A stretch of 64,000 bases of DNA from Pseudomonadota bacterium (GTDB lineage: Bacteria > Pseudomonadota > Gammaproteobacteria > Steroidobacterales > MnTg04), in the NCBI GenBank assembly GCA_022560735.1, contig JADFSO010000010.1, forward strand, positions 1-64,000, given 5' to 3'. This document shows, piece by piece, positions 8,552 to 17,743 of the stretch (the first letter of the stretch is position 1; each line of letters starts with the position of its first letter). Under the pieces are notes generated by a model, which ran no database searches, was not told where the DNA came from, and worked only from the letters and a program-made list of their open reading frames with translations. The position numbers were made by a program, and so were the translations under genes.

Positions 8552-9332
8552 TCGTGTAAAAAGCTGTTGTGCAAGTTTTTACGAGTTGCCGGTTCTTACG
8601 CTGTTGTATGGTAACGCGTTGCACCCGGGTGGCGTCCCGCTAACACGTCAACTTGCGGGAGCCGCACTGGTCGGGCGCGGCGATCGCGTGCTCGATGTGG
8701 CTTGTGGCTGTGGCGAAAGCGCGCGGACACTCGCGGAGCATTTCGGTTGCCGCATGGTTGGGATCGATTACTCGGAGGAAAATATCCGCCGGGCAAATGT
8801 GCTGACCGAGGATGTTGGCCTGGCGGACCGAATCCATTTCCTCCAGGGCGATGCGGAACACCTGCCGTTTGCCAATGACTCATTTGATGTCGTGATCTGC
8901 GAGTGCAGCCTATGCATTTTCCCAGACCTCGAGTTGGCGCTCACCGAGATGAAACGTGTACTTCGACCCGGCGGCAGGCTGGGCATTTCCGATGTTGTGC
9001 TCAACGAACCGCTGCCCGAATCGCTGCAGGACCTGGTTGGGCACGTGTTGTGCATCAGCGGGGCACTGCCTATCGATGGTTATCGCGATGTACTCGAAAA
9101 GACCGGCTTTTCTGCGGTACGTACACGCGATGTCAGTGGGGTACTCAGCGACATGATAACGCGCATGGAACGGCGCATCGGCGTCATTGAAAATTTCCTG
9201 GATCGGGAGCAATTTGAGCTTGCGAATGGCTTGAGCGCGTCTTTTACCACCATTGCCGAGGCCCGTGATTTCGTGCTGTCGGGTGGCGCGGGTTATGCCT
9301 TGATGACCGGGAAGAAACCCATTGCCAACTGA
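8544..9332 (+). CDS. SAM-dependent class I methyltransferase
   Basis: This 262-residue methyltransferase has motif I VLDVACGCGESA, acidic GIDYSEENI, GDAEHLPF and the post-motif RVLRPGGRLGISD. An N-terminal SCCASFYELP and the central CECSLCIFPD place it in a cysteine-rich branch rather than with UbiE; paired cysteines can indicate a metal, metalloid or thiol substrate, but this is uncertain. It overlaps the radical SAM gene by 8 bases, so the two are co-translated and probably act on the same product. Confidence 0.75.
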   Translation: MVDRVKSCCASFYELPVLTLLYGNALHPGGVPLTRQLAGAALVGRGDRVLDVACGCGESARTLAEHFGCRMVGIDYSEENIRRANVLTEDVGLADRIHFLQGDAEHLPFANDSFDVVICECSLCIFPDLELALTEMKRVLRPGGRLGISDVVLNEPLPESLQDLVGHVLCISGALPIDGYRDVLEKTGFSAVRTRDVSGVLSDMITRMERRIGVIENFLDREQFELANGLSASFTTIAEARDFVLSGGAGYALMTGKKPIAN

Positions 9333-9413
9333 GCTGGATGATCGTGCCGGCTGGTGTGTATTTGGCCCGGATACGGCGATTTAGCGGCAATGGCGCCACC
9401 CATCGAATAGCGT

Positions 9414-10286
9414 TTATTCGGTTTCGTTGATCGACCAGTCATATTCGCGGAACACGATCTCATATTCGGCCGATTTTTCGATTTCCATTTGCAGCGGCTC
9501 GCGAGCGACGCTGGCGATGTAGTCGATAAGTCCCCGCTCCGATGGCAAACCGCGGCGCCTCAAATCGTTGGTGAAGTCCTTTTTGAACCACTTGAAGATA
9601 TCGGATAAAACGATTTGCTTCTTGTCATGATCAATATGCACGTTCCGGTCTTCACTGACAAAGTCGATTGCCGCTCGTTGTAAAAAAGACTCCAGGTCAT
9701 CGCCGGTTGGCAGATCAGGCCGCAAAACCGGACAACTCTCGCTACCGCAATTCAATACGAAATGAATTCGTGCATCCCTGAAGCTGTTGCGGATCTTGTC
9801 GTTCTCGATCGCATAGAGGCTGTACTCTTTTTCGCCAAAAAGGAAGCGTTGCCGATAGAAAAACCCGAACCCTTTGACGACCTCAATAGGCGCCTTCACC
9901 TCGGTGACGCTCTCCAACGGCCAGCGATCGAGTATGCTCTTGATCACTGCCGCGTTATACGCAAACAGCCAGTAAGCCAGCGCGTCGTGCTGGCTGTCGA
10001 ACCGCTCCGGCGAATTATCCGGGCTATAGCGGGCAACCGCAGCCATGTACGAGCTCAGGCCATTCATCGACTCGGTGGAGTCATGCCACGCGTCGTAATC
10101 AACATGACCGGCGGCGTCGACATAGGTCTGTAGCAGCTGCTCGAAGACCTGATGTGAGAACCCGTCATCCGGGAAGTCTGGCGGGATGGCTGCTGTAATC
10201 GTATTCAACTGCGGGCGGTTCAACACATAGACCAGCGCCAGCAACAACGCTATTACACCCAGTGTAATGACAATGCCGAGTTTCAA
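9414..10286 (-). CDS. DUF547 domain protein, membrane-anchored
   Basis: This 290-residue protein has an N-terminal membrane helix (GIVITLGVIALLLALVYVL) and a periplasmic DUF547 domain. Visible motifs are AYWLFAYNAAVI, the cysteine motif HFVLNCGSESCP, the SDIFKWFKKDF segment and the C-terminal VFREYDWSIN, which is diagnostic. DUF547 proteins have a papain-like Cys/His arrangement suggested in some studies, but their function is not established. It is convergent with the methyltransferase gene. The 197 bases upstream hold no recognisable gene or element. Confidence 0.85.
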   Translation of the reverse strand: MKLGIVITLGVIALLLALVYVLNRPQLNTITAAIPPDFPDDGFSHQVFEQLLQTYVDAAGHVDYDAWHDSTESMNGLSSYMAAVARYSPDNSPERFDSQHDALAYWLFAYNAAVIKSILDRWPLESVTEVKAPIEVVKGFGFFYRQRFLFGEKEYSLYAIENDKIRNSFRDARIHFVLNCGSESCPVLRPDLPTGDDLESFLQRAAIDFVSEDRNVHIDHDKKQIVLSDIFKWFKKDFTNDLRRRGLPSERGLIDYIASVAREPLQMEIEKSAEYEIVFREYDWSINETE

Positions 10287-10483
10287 TGGGCGGCCTGTAG
10301 AGGTGACCTGGTGACGCCAAATCCGTCAGTAACGGGTCTCGCCGATTTGATGGTTTCAGGAAATTTCATGGCATGGGCGGCCTGGCGCCGACTCCCGACA
10401 GTTTGCTTGGGCCGACTTTTCAGCCGATGTGTCTGTTGTATTTGTTCCGGGTAACTTGCAGAACCTCGGAAAAAGAGCATTGC

Positions 10484-10804
10484 TCAGTATTCTTCAACTT
10501 CAATCTCCGGGTGTACTCGCGGCACTGCCGTGCGAAACCAGATGAATGGCAGTAGCGGGTTGGGTAGCCAGTACATCCATGCAAGGTTGCGTATGCGCCG
10601 GTCCTGATCGAGATGCAGATCCATCCAGACATACAAAAACTTGTATATGCACAGGCCTGGCAGGAAATTCGCTCGCAGGCGATTCGTCTTCAGATATTTT
10701 TTGGCGATGTAGAAATTGCCCTCAAATGGCGTTATCCCCCATCCGAGAGGCCCATCCGCCAGCAGCAACCCCGTATCCCGGTGCCTGATTCGTACGTTTT
10801 TCAT
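10484..10804 (-). CDS. Conserved hypothetical protein (106 aa) with ECF-type promoter
   Basis: This small basic, aromatic-rich soluble protein begins MKNVRIRHRDTG and contains LLADGPLGWGITPFEGNFYI, CIYKFLYVWMDLHLD and a proline-rich LPNPLLPFIW near the end. I do not recognise the family with certainty; there is a faint similarity to DUF427-type folds. An AGGG precedes the ATG, and a GTAACC-N16-CAAC element ends 37 bases upstream, so it is expected to belong to the sigma factor's regulon. Confidence 0.6.
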   Translation of the reverse strand: MKNVRIRHRDTGLLLADGPLGWGITPFEGNFYIAKKYLKTNRLRANFLPGLCIYKFLYVWMDLHLDQDRRIRNLAWMYWLPNPLLPFIWFRTAVPRVHPEIEVEEY

Positions 10805-10841
10805 TGCCCTGATTGTATCCTGACCATTGCCTGGTTATACA

Positions 10842-10867
10842 GTTGCCATGCGCAGGCAAAAGGTTAC
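10842..10867 (-). promoter_or_regulatory. ECF-type promoter element before the 106-aa gene
   Basis: On the minus strand CTGTAACCTTTT starts the element, with GTAACC at 10867-10862, a 16-base spacer and CAACTGTATAA beginning at 10845. This copy has the shortest distance to its gene (37 bases), consistent with a core promoter. Confidence 0.68.
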
Positions 10868-10904
10868 AGGAATTGGTGCGTCTGGCAGCTATTGCTGGCC
10901 GAAG

Positions 10905-11150
10905 CTACTTTGACCTGCGATGCGCCAGGGCGGCCTTTACCAGCTCTTCGGGGACATAATCCGGCAGCATGCCATCGGGAGATTGGAAAGCGTCTTTTCC
11001 AAGGGTAATAACACGCCGGTATTTCTGGACGAAGTATGCGCACTCCCGGCACATTTTCACATGCATCCAGCACATGAATTTCTGCCAGACCGGCAGACCA
11101 CCTTCGAGGTAATCGAGCATGAAATCATCAAATTCTTTACACGTTAGCAT
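10905..11150 (-). CDS. Zinc-finger anti-sigma factor
   Basis: This 81-residue protein opens with LTCKEFDDFMLDYLEGGLP and has the ZAS/zf-HC2 motif H-x3-C-x2-C (HVKMCREC), the hallmark of anti-sigma factors that clamp ECF sigma factors. It has no membrane helix, so it is a soluble, possibly redox- or metal-sensing anti-sigma. It overlaps the sigma gene by 14 bases and follows AGGGA; the two are translationally coupled. Confidence 0.85.
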   Translation of the reverse strand: MLTCKEFDDFMLDYLEGGLPVWQKFMCWMHVKMCRECAYFVQKYRRVITLGKDAFQSPDGMLPDYVPEELVKAALAHRRSK

Positions 11151-11814
11151 GGCATTCCCTTTGTTCCAACACCGGTGTCAGTAGTGATTTCAGGGCTGTG
11201 CGGGCCCTGTGCAATCGTGTTTTTACGGCGTTGCTCTTTATTCTCAGTATTGCCGCAGTTTCGCTGGTCGTGTAGCCATCGATGTCGCGCAAAAGAAGGA
11301 CGAGTCGATAGTCATCGGGCAACTCGCCGATTTTCTCCCGGACGATGCTCCTCAACCGTTCGCTATCCAGCGATTCGCTGATCGTCGATGGCTGAGAAAT
11401 GCCGCCATTTTCAATTCTATGGCCTTTTTCATCGAAAGCCGGCAACAAGTGCTCTATAGACTCTTCTTTCCGGCGTACTTGTTTTCTGATTCGCATCAGG
11501 CATTGATTGATGGTGATGCGCCGAACCCATGTTCGTAGCGAAGATCGTTGCTCGAACCTGTCGATGCCCTGGAATACAGCCAGAAAAGTATCCTGAAAGC
11601 AGTCGGCGGCCTCCGCGTCCGATCTCAGGTAGCGTTTTGCGGTTGCCAGCACCTGCGGGCCAACGTTGCGGACCAGCGTTTCGAAGCATTTTTCCTCGCC
11701 TGCACGGAGGCATTCCAGCAGCTCGCCGTCCCCGAAGTCAATATCTTGTGGTTCACTAATCCCAATAAAATCAGTGGCTTTGACGTCGTCGACAGCAATT
11801 GGTGCGAATGCCAT
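11137..11814 (-). CDS. ECF RNA polymerase sigma factor
   Basis: This 225-residue sigma-70 family member has a region 2 with CFETLVRNVGPQVLATAKRY and DCFQDTFLAVFQGIDRF, and RTWVRRITINQCLMRIRK. Its region 4 shows ELPDDYRLVLLLRDIDGYTTSE and a helix-turn-helix AILRIKSNAVKTRLHRAR. It is co-transcribed with the anti-sigma. I infer that it recognises the GTAACC-N15/16-CAAC elements nearby. No such element was seen directly before its own gene. Confidence 0.92.
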   Translation of the reverse strand: MAFAPIAVDDVKATDFIGISEPQDIDFGDGELLECLRAGEEKCFETLVRNVGPQVLATAKRYLRSDAEAADCFQDTFLAVFQGIDRFEQRSSLRTWVRRITINQCLMRIRKQVRRKEESIEHLLPAFDEKGHRIENGGISQPSTISESLDSERLRSIVREKIGELPDDYRLVLLLRDIDGYTTSETAAILRIKSNAVKTRLHRARTALKSLLTPVLEQRECHANV

Positions 11815-11934
11815 GTTGATACCTCCGATACACCTGTGACAGCAATGCGGAACGGTAAGTTCATCTGCCAGATTTCATTGACCTGGGTACGGCCTTCCAT
11901 GCACGAATCTCATAAAGATCAATTTCAGTATTCT

Positions 11935-11959
11935 GTAACCTTTTTCGCGCCACGGCAAC
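11935..11959 (+). promoter_or_regulatory. ECF-type promoter element before the Met-rich membrane protein
   Basis: CTGTAACCTTTTT then GGCAACA: GTAACC at 11935 and CAAC at 11956, spacer 15 bases (one shorter than the other four copies). It is located 83 bases before the 12042 start, in the region divergent from the sigma gene. Confidence 0.6.
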
Positions 11960-12041
11960 AGTGTTCTGAATGCAGAAAGAATGGCCACTGCCATGTATTG
12001 GCCAGACGGCATAAGGCCCAACTTATCAGGGAGAAAGAACG

Positions 12042-12482
12042 ATGAATAACATGGTTAAGGGAATTGTCGCGGGACTGGCGGCGACAATGGTTTTGTCAAT
12101 GATCATGGTCGCTAAAGGAATGATGGGCCTGATGCCCGAGTTAAACGTGATCGCAATGCTTAGTTCGATGATGAAAGTCGCAATGCCGCTTGGATGGGTG
12201 ATTCATTTCATGATCGGCATGCTCGTCTGGGGCATCGGCTTTTCGGCTGTGTCCGGTATCCTGCCGGGTGGCTCGGATATCACCAGGGGAATCAGTTTTG
12301 GAATGGTCGCCTGGCTAATGATGATGCTAATGGTCATGCCAATGGCTGGCGCCGGCCTGTTCGGACTCAACATGGGCATGATGGCACCCGTGATGACACT
12401 GATGTTGCACGCGATATATGGAGCCGTACTTGGCTTTGTGTTCAGCAAGCTCGGGAGCGACAAAGTCGCGGCAGAAACTTAA
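12042..12482 (+). CDS. Methionine-rich membrane protein, DUF6789-like
   Basis: This 146-residue protein has four hydrophobic segments and an exceptional methionine content, for example GMMGLMPELNVIAML and MMMLMVMPMAGAGLFGLNMGMM. The MMGLMPELNVI motif is typical of DUF6789. GGGAG precedes the ATG. Function is unknown; its position beside the sigma gene and its ECF element suggest a role in the same stress response. Methionines could act as oxidant sinks or copper ligands, which is inference. Confidence 0.75.
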   Translation: MNNMVKGIVAGLAATMVLSMIMVAKGMMGLMPELNVIAMLSSMMKVAMPLGWVIHFMIGMLVWGIGFSAVSGILPGGSDITRGISFGMVAWLMMMLMVMPMAGAGLFGLNMGMMAPVMTLMLHAIYGAVLGFVFSKLGSDKVAAET

Positions 12483-12577
12483 TTTGAGCAAAACCAGGTT
12501 CGATACTATCGGGATCAGGCCAGAAAGAATATTGGCTTCCCATCGGGCTGTGCTTGAATGCCGCCGCATCGTTGGTT

Positions 12578-13663
12578 CTACCGTCTTGTTGCCAGGTATT
12601 CGCGTCCCTTACGCATCAAATCCACAAAGCCAGCCTGGTCGCCGGCGGCGACCAGGTCGCGAATTCGCATCATGGATTCGCAGAGCGCGTCGAGCGGGTC
12701 GAGTCCGAACTTGTTCAGATGCTGGATTTCAAAGTAAAGCCGCGGATTGTCCTGGGCCACCGCAGCCGCAACCAGCAATTGTGCGTCAAAGGTCGTCGAT
12801 GACAACTTGGCGAGCTTTGGCGCGTCTTCGCCGCTTTCTGCGAGCGCTGTAAAGAACGCGATGTTCAGCGCATGCGACAGGCCGAGTACGTAGGCGATCA
12901 ATCGATCATGATCCTCGAGCCCCATATCGAGCTCCTCGACCATCGTCGCAGCAAAGAGCTCCTTGGCCTTTGTGGTTGCTTCGGCACACCCCACATCGAC
13001 AAATATCAAATGCCGCCCTGACAGCAACTCGGTGTCGGGCCCATACATCGGATGCAAGGATGCAACCTGGCACCCGGCATTCAGCAATGCTTCGAGACCC
13101 GACTGCAGCGGTGTCTTGAGAGAGCCGATATCGAAAATCAGACCCGCGGGTTTCAGTTTTGCAAGCTCAGCAAGAATCTCACCGGATACGGCAAGCGGAG
13201 TCGCGACCACGATGACATCGTAATCGACACCGGCTTGCCGCCATTCCTTGAACTGGCCGGGGCCGGGTTCGACAGCCGTATCGGCGATGACCGTTGCGAA
13301 TCCCTGCGAATCGAAAAAATCCACGAACCAGCCACCCATTTTTCCGGCGCCGCCGATAACCAGGACGTGCCGACCGTCCCCTTTGCCCTCTGCCACGACG
13401 CGGTCGCGTTCCTGGCTGGTCAGAGATGACCTGATCAGCGCAGTCACTATTTCCTCGGCGAGCCTGGGGTCGATGTTCAGTGACTCGGCCTGGCTGCGCG
13501 CCAGGTCCAGTACATCTTTTTCCCTTTCGTAATCCCGGGTGGCCCGGCCCGTGGCTCGCTTGCTCGTCCCAATTGCACTGACAATACGATGCCGCTCGGC
13601 AATCAGCTCAATGAGCTTGCGATCGACCGACGACAGGTCGATACGGAGTTCTTCAAGATTCAT
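12578..13663 (-). CDS. tyrA: T-protein: chorismate mutase/prephenate dehydrogenase
   Basis: This 361-residue fusion starts with an AroQ-type chorismate mutase domain (about 1-90, LSSVDRKLIELIAERHRIV) and continues with a Rossmann prephenate dehydrogenase (VLVIGGAGKMGGWF, IFDIGSLKTPL, SLHPMYGPD). It converts chorismate to prephenate and then to 4-hydroxyphenylpyruvate for tyrosine synthesis in the cytoplasm. The fused form is characteristic of gammaproteobacteria. The start lacks a strong ribosome site. Confidence 0.95.
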   Translation of the reverse strand: MNLEELRIDLSSVDRKLIELIAERHRIVSAIGTSKRATGRATRDYEREKDVLDLARSQAESLNIDPRLAEEIVTALIRSSLTSQERDRVVAEGKGDGRHVLVIGGAGKMGGWFVDFFDSQGFATVIADTAVEPGPGQFKEWRQAGVDYDVIVVATPLAVSGEILAELAKLKPAGLIFDIGSLKTPLQSGLEALLNAGCQVASLHPMYGPDTELLSGRHLIFVDVGCAEATTKAKELFAATMVEELDMGLEDHDRLIAYVLGLSHALNIAFFTALAESGEDAPKLAKLSSTTFDAQLLVAAAVAQDNPRLYFEIQHLNKFGLDPLDALCESMMRIRDLVAAGDQAGFVDLMRKGREYLATRR

Positions 13664-13919
13664 TGTGGTCTCGATCTATGGCGTTTATAAAATATGACAC
13701 ACAGGTTTTACCGCAGACCGGTCGACAATGCCAAAAAAAAGCCGGGCCCGCATTCTCTGAACATTCATATCCGTATGGCCGCTACTCATGTATATGCATC
13801 AGTGATGACAACAGTCGGCGTTATTTGCCTGGCAATTCTATCTCGCGGCCGGGAGGACCTTATATAAGGAGAGGCACTTTCTTGCCATTGTGACAACGAA
13901 TGTTGTGTTGCCAGCTATT

Positions 13920-14903
13920 TTATTTCCTTTTCCCGGGATATTGATCGTAAAACCAGGCTGCTGCTCCGAGCAGCGTGGGGTGGTTTCCTGTCATGAGATA
14001 AACGGGAACATTTGCCAGGTAGTCACTCATGGGCCCCTTGGATTGGAAACCATCCATGAAAGTGCTTTCGAGCAATATATCTTCGATTCTTGGCAAGATA
14101 CTGCCACCCAGGTATACACCACCCCTGGCGCCATATATCAACGAGATGTCGCCGGCGGTTCGGCCAAGCAGGTGACAAAATAAATCCAGTGTTTCCCGGC
14201 AGGCAGGGTCGGTCCCGGCCACGGCATGAGCCGTGATTTGCTCCGCTGACAGGGGATCGGCTGTCTTTCCTTCGACCATTGCCAGGGCCTGATGCAACCT
14301 CGCCATACCTGGACCCGACAGCAAGGATTCGACGCAGACGTAATCCATGTCCTCATGGACGAGCTCGAGTATTTTGCCGGCCTTGCCCCTTGACGGGGCA
14401 AAAGCCATATGGCCACCTTCGCCTGTGACTGGTCGCCACTTTCCCGCGGTCGGTACGAGGGCCGCAACACCTATACCCGTTCCGGGGCCGATGACCGCCC
14501 GTGGCGCGTCGGCGACCGGTGTTCCGGCATGAATAACGCAAAGATCACTGCTGTGTACGTGGAGCGTCGAGTATGCCAATGCGCCGAAATCGTTCAAGAC
14601 TTCCAGGCGATCGATGGCAAACCGGCTACGCAGACCGGGGATCGAAAAACCCCAGTTCAGGTTGGTCATCTGCACATGATCAGCAATGATGGGGCCCGCG
14701 ATCGCGATACATGCATTGGTCGGCCGCGGGCAGTCCAGTGTTGCGATGTAGGCATCAAGGCAACTTTCAAAACCGTCGAACGCCGCGGTGGCCTGCAACC
14801 ACAATTGGCAGATTTCATAATCGGCGGTGGCCTTGTCTTTGCCGGTCACCAACCCAAAACAAACGTTGGTACCACCGACATCTGCCACAATGTATGGAAA
14901 CAT
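13920..14903 (-). CDS. glk: Glucokinase
   Basis: This 327-residue hexokinase of the Glk (non-ROK) family has the phosphate-binding DVGGTNVCFG, AIAGPI, LNDFGALAYS with catalytic Asp, GPGTGIGVAAL, GEGGHMAF and C-terminal VYLMTGNHPTLLGAA. It phosphorylates glucose released by the neighbouring trehalase. It is the last gene of the trehalose operon, 21 bases after the trehalase. The 256 bases between it and tyrA show no gene or clear regulatory element. Confidence 0.93.
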   Translation of the reverse strand: MFPYIVADVGGTNVCFGLVTGKDKATADYEICQLWLQATAAFDGFESCLDAYIATLDCPRPTNACIAIAGPIIADHVQMTNLNWGFSIPGLRSRFAIDRLEVLNDFGALAYSTLHVHSSDLCVIHAGTPVADAPRAVIGPGTGIGVAALVPTAGKWRPVTGEGGHMAFAPSRGKAGKILELVHEDMDYVCVESLLSGPGMARLHQALAMVEGKTADPLSAEQITAHAVAGTDPACRETLDLFCHLLGRTAGDISLIYGARGGVYLGGSILPRIEDILLESTFMDGFQSKGPMSDYLANVPVYLMTGNHPTLLGAAAWFYDQYPGKRK

Positions 14904-14924
14904 GAGGGTTAGAGCTTCCTTGGA

Positions 14925-16436
14925 TTATTCCATCCCGAACTGATCGAGGAAGCCGAGCAATACAGCGTTGGTCCAGCCAAATCCGTCCTGCACCTTGTAT
15001 TCACCCCCCTTGGCAATCAAGCCGATGTGCTCTACATCGTATTTTTCCAAAAGTTTACCGGAATTTCGATAGACCATCAGATTATTTTCGACCCAGCATT
15101 TTGCCCCTTCTTCGGCTTCCGTATCATATCCGTAATTACGCAGGCCGGTGTAAACGACCCATTGCAAAGGCGCCCATCCATTGGGTGAATCCCATTGCTG
15201 TCCACTGTTATTCAATGTCGTTACCCAGCCACCGGGTTTCAGGAATTCACCATGTATGTGCCGAGCCACAAGTTTCGCCTGTTCCGGAGTCGCCAGATTA
15301 AAAAAGAGGGGGAATGCCGTAGCCAGCGATCGTTTGCCGCTGGGCACCAGGTTGGGCAGCAACAGATCAGAAAAATAGCCGCATCGATCGTTGAAAAACA
15401 AGGTCTGTATCATCTTTTTGCGATGCGCTGCGCGAGACTCATAGAACGATGCGCGCTCGTCGTTGCCGGCCAGCGTGGATCCCTTTGCCAGTACAGCTTC
15501 AAGTTTGTAGAGTATCGCGTTCAAATCAACCGGTATTATTTTTGTTGTTCGAATGGACGACAGTTTTCGATCATCCTCCAGCCAGCGGGAACTAAAGTCC
15601 CAACCTGATTCACAGGCCGCACGAATATCCCGATAGAGATTTGCTGGTTTGCGGTCGCATTGTGCAGCCAATGCGAGGTCTTCAGCATAGCTTTCCTGTC
15701 TGGGCAAGTCGGAGTCGTCCCAGTACCTGTTCAAGAACCCACCATCGACAGCGAGTACTCGTCGAGTAGCCGGCAGATCGTCATTTAACGTGTCCGAACC
15801 AGACATCCAGAATGCGTATTCCGTTTCCAGTTTTGGAAGATAGAGCTGGAAAATATGCTGATCCTGTTTGACCGTTGCCAGCAATTCCACCATTAACGCA
15901 AACAAGGGCGGCTGCGAACGCGTACAAAAATAGGTTCTGTTGCCGTTGGGGATAAATCCAATCTGGTCTATCAGGTACGCGAAATTCGCCACCATGTTTT
16001 CAATGAGTTCGACTCGCCCGGAGGCTGCCAGGCCCAGCATCGTGAAGTAACTGTCCCAATAATAAATTTCCTGAAATCGACCGCCGGGGACGATGTAGGG
16101 CCTGGGGAGCGCGACCAGGGAAGAATTTTGGTCCGCTGTATCCTTAGCCCGGGTAAGAATATCCCAGAGCAGTTCAATGTACTCACGAACGGGGCGTTTC
16201 TTGCCCGATTCAACAACGTCTTCCTCGATGCTGCGTAATTTGAAGTTGGATTCCAGAAATGATGCCAGTTCGAAGCCGTCCTCCTGACGTTGCTCTATGA
16301 ATGACTTGAGAATAACGGCCGGGTCGAATTTCGGCGTAGCATCCACAAAAGTTTTTGAGTCTTCGAAAATATGGCTCGTTTGAACCGCTTCAAAAAGCTT
16401 TGGATAAATCTGATCTGGCATGCGTCTGTTAGACAT
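14925..16436 (-). CDS. Cytoplasmic trehalase (GH37)
   Basis: This 503-residue trehalase shows family signatures PGGRFQEIYYWDSYF and QQWDSPNGWAPLQW, and the glycine-rich tail GGGEYKVQDGFGWTN-like region (seen here as AKGGEYKVQDGFGWTNAV). ESGWDFSSRW is a further active-site segment. No signal peptide is present, so it is the cytoplasmic TreF-like type that splits imported trehalose into two glucose. The ATG at 16436 is preferred over an in-frame TTG at 16451. It is 23 bases after the permease gene and followed by glk. Confidence 0.93.
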   Translation of the reverse strand: MSNRRMPDQIYPKLFEAVQTSHIFEDSKTFVDATPKFDPAVILKSFIEQRQEDGFELASFLESNFKLRSIEEDVVESGKKRPVREYIELLWDILTRAKDTADQNSSLVALPRPYIVPGGRFQEIYYWDSYFTMLGLAASGRVELIENMVANFAYLIDQIGFIPNGNRTYFCTRSQPPLFALMVELLATVKQDQHIFQLYLPKLETEYAFWMSGSDTLNDDLPATRRVLAVDGGFLNRYWDDSDLPRQESYAEDLALAAQCDRKPANLYRDIRAACESGWDFSSRWLEDDRKLSSIRTTKIIPVDLNAILYKLEAVLAKGSTLAGNDERASFYESRAAHRKKMIQTLFFNDRCGYFSDLLLPNLVPSGKRSLATAFPLFFNLATPEQAKLVARHIHGEFLKPGGWVTTLNNSGQQWDSPNGWAPLQWVVYTGLRNYGYDTEAEEGAKCWVENNLMVYRNSGKLLEKYDVEHIGLIAKGGEYKVQDGFGWTNAVLLGFLDQFGME

Positions 16437-16474
16437 TTGTTTATTCTTCAACCGGCAAGCAGTTCATGGAAGTT

Positions 16475-17743
16475 CTAAGCTGTCGAATTAATCGTCGATG
16501 GCTTATGACTCAGCGCTGACAATTCGTCCGTCTTGCGCTTGAACAAGTACAACGTGAACAATAAAATGGAAATCGGTATCAGCGAAAAGTAAAATGCCGT
16601 CTTGCCGCTGAAGACCTCAAACAGATTCCCGGTGATAATTGACCCAAGCGTACCGCCGAGCGCCGAAAATACGACGATGAGCCCGGCCATCGGTGCATGC
16701 TGCCGCCTTGGCAGGGCAGAAAGAATTACCGAATTGATAGCCGGATAAACCGGCGCGATGCAAAAGCCGATCAAGGGGAAAATAAATGCAGCAATCGGCG
16801 CATCGAGCCAACTCGTAATCTCCCGATCCCCGGTTTCGCCCGCCAGCGGAAGGACCACCAAGACCAGGACGGCGGCCAAAAGCAAGCCGGTAAACAGCAC
16901 TTTGAACCAGTCCAGTCGCTTGAGGAAGACGCCCGCGATGAACCGGCCGATCGCCGTAGACGCGGCCAGGATACTGGCCATCTGGATACTGAGGGATGCG
17001 GGAAGATTAAGGACTTTGCTGTTAAAGGTCGGCAGCCAGGACATTATGCTTTGCTCTATCAGTACGTAAAGAAAGGCGCAAATGACGAACACGAGCACCA
17101 GGGGTTGTATACCCAGCGTGATCATGTCGATAAAGTCTTGCGCCGGTGATTTGGACGCGCCGGAACTAACGCTGGTCTCATCCAGCCTGGTGAAAAACAG
17201 CAAGGCAAAGGCCGCAAACGACATGGCCGCCAACAGGTAGTACACCTGCAGCCAGCCGGTTGAACTCGGGTTCAGGTCGTCGACAAAACCGCTAAAAATG
17301 AAGTACCCCGACAGTATGCCCAGCATAAAAAAAGATTCGAGAAAATTCATCAGGCTCACATGTTCTTTGCGGTTGCCGGTAACCAGACCCAAGGTTGCGA
17401 AAACCGATATCTTGACCAGCGCAAAGCCAACGCCGGTTGCGGCGAACAGAAGTTTGGTCATCCAGAATGTGGGTACCTGCGGCATGACCAGGCACACGCA
17501 GCCGATGAAACCAAGCGCAAAGAGCATACTGCGCTTGTAGCCGATGCGCGCCATGAAAGACGCCACCAGGAAAGAGGTGATCGCAATGGGCAGGTCTTTG
17601 AAAGCTTCCAGCATACTGGCTGCGGATGCGCTGACCAGGTAAGTATTTTGTACTTGCAGAATTACGGTGCCGACGCTGTTGAGCAGAATCGCAAACACGA
17701 AATAATTGATGAACAGGGAAAGTTTGATGCTCCAGAATTTCAT
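16475..17743 (-). CDS. MFS sugar transporter, probably trehalose importer
   Basis: This 422-residue major facilitator has about 12 hydrophobic segments, RIGYKRSMLFALGF in the 2-3 loop region and SALPRRQHAPMAGLIVVFSALGGTLG near the end, with an FucP-like general pattern. Substrate is inferred from the operon: trehalase and glucokinase follow immediately. The start at ATG 17743 follows GCAGG; a TTG at 17767 is less likely. Confidence 0.8.
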   Translation of the reverse strand: MKFWSIKLSLFINYFVFAILLNSVGTVILQVQNTYLVSASAASMLEAFKDLPIAITSFLVASFMARIGYKRSMLFALGFIGCVCLVMPQVPTFWMTKLLFAATGVGFALVKISVFATLGLVTGNRKEHVSLMNFLESFFMLGILSGYFIFSGFVDDLNPSSTGWLQVYYLLAAMSFAAFALLFFTRLDETSVSSGASKSPAQDFIDMITLGIQPLVLVFVICAFLYVLIEQSIMSWLPTFNSKVLNLPASLSIQMASILAASTAIGRFIAGVFLKRLDWFKVLFTGLLLAAVLVLVVLPLAGETGDREITSWLDAPIAAFIFPLIGFCIAPVYPAINSVILSALPRRQHAPMAGLIVVFSALGGTLGSIITGNLFEVFSGKTAFYFSLIPISILLFTLYLFKRKTDELSALSHKPSTINSTA

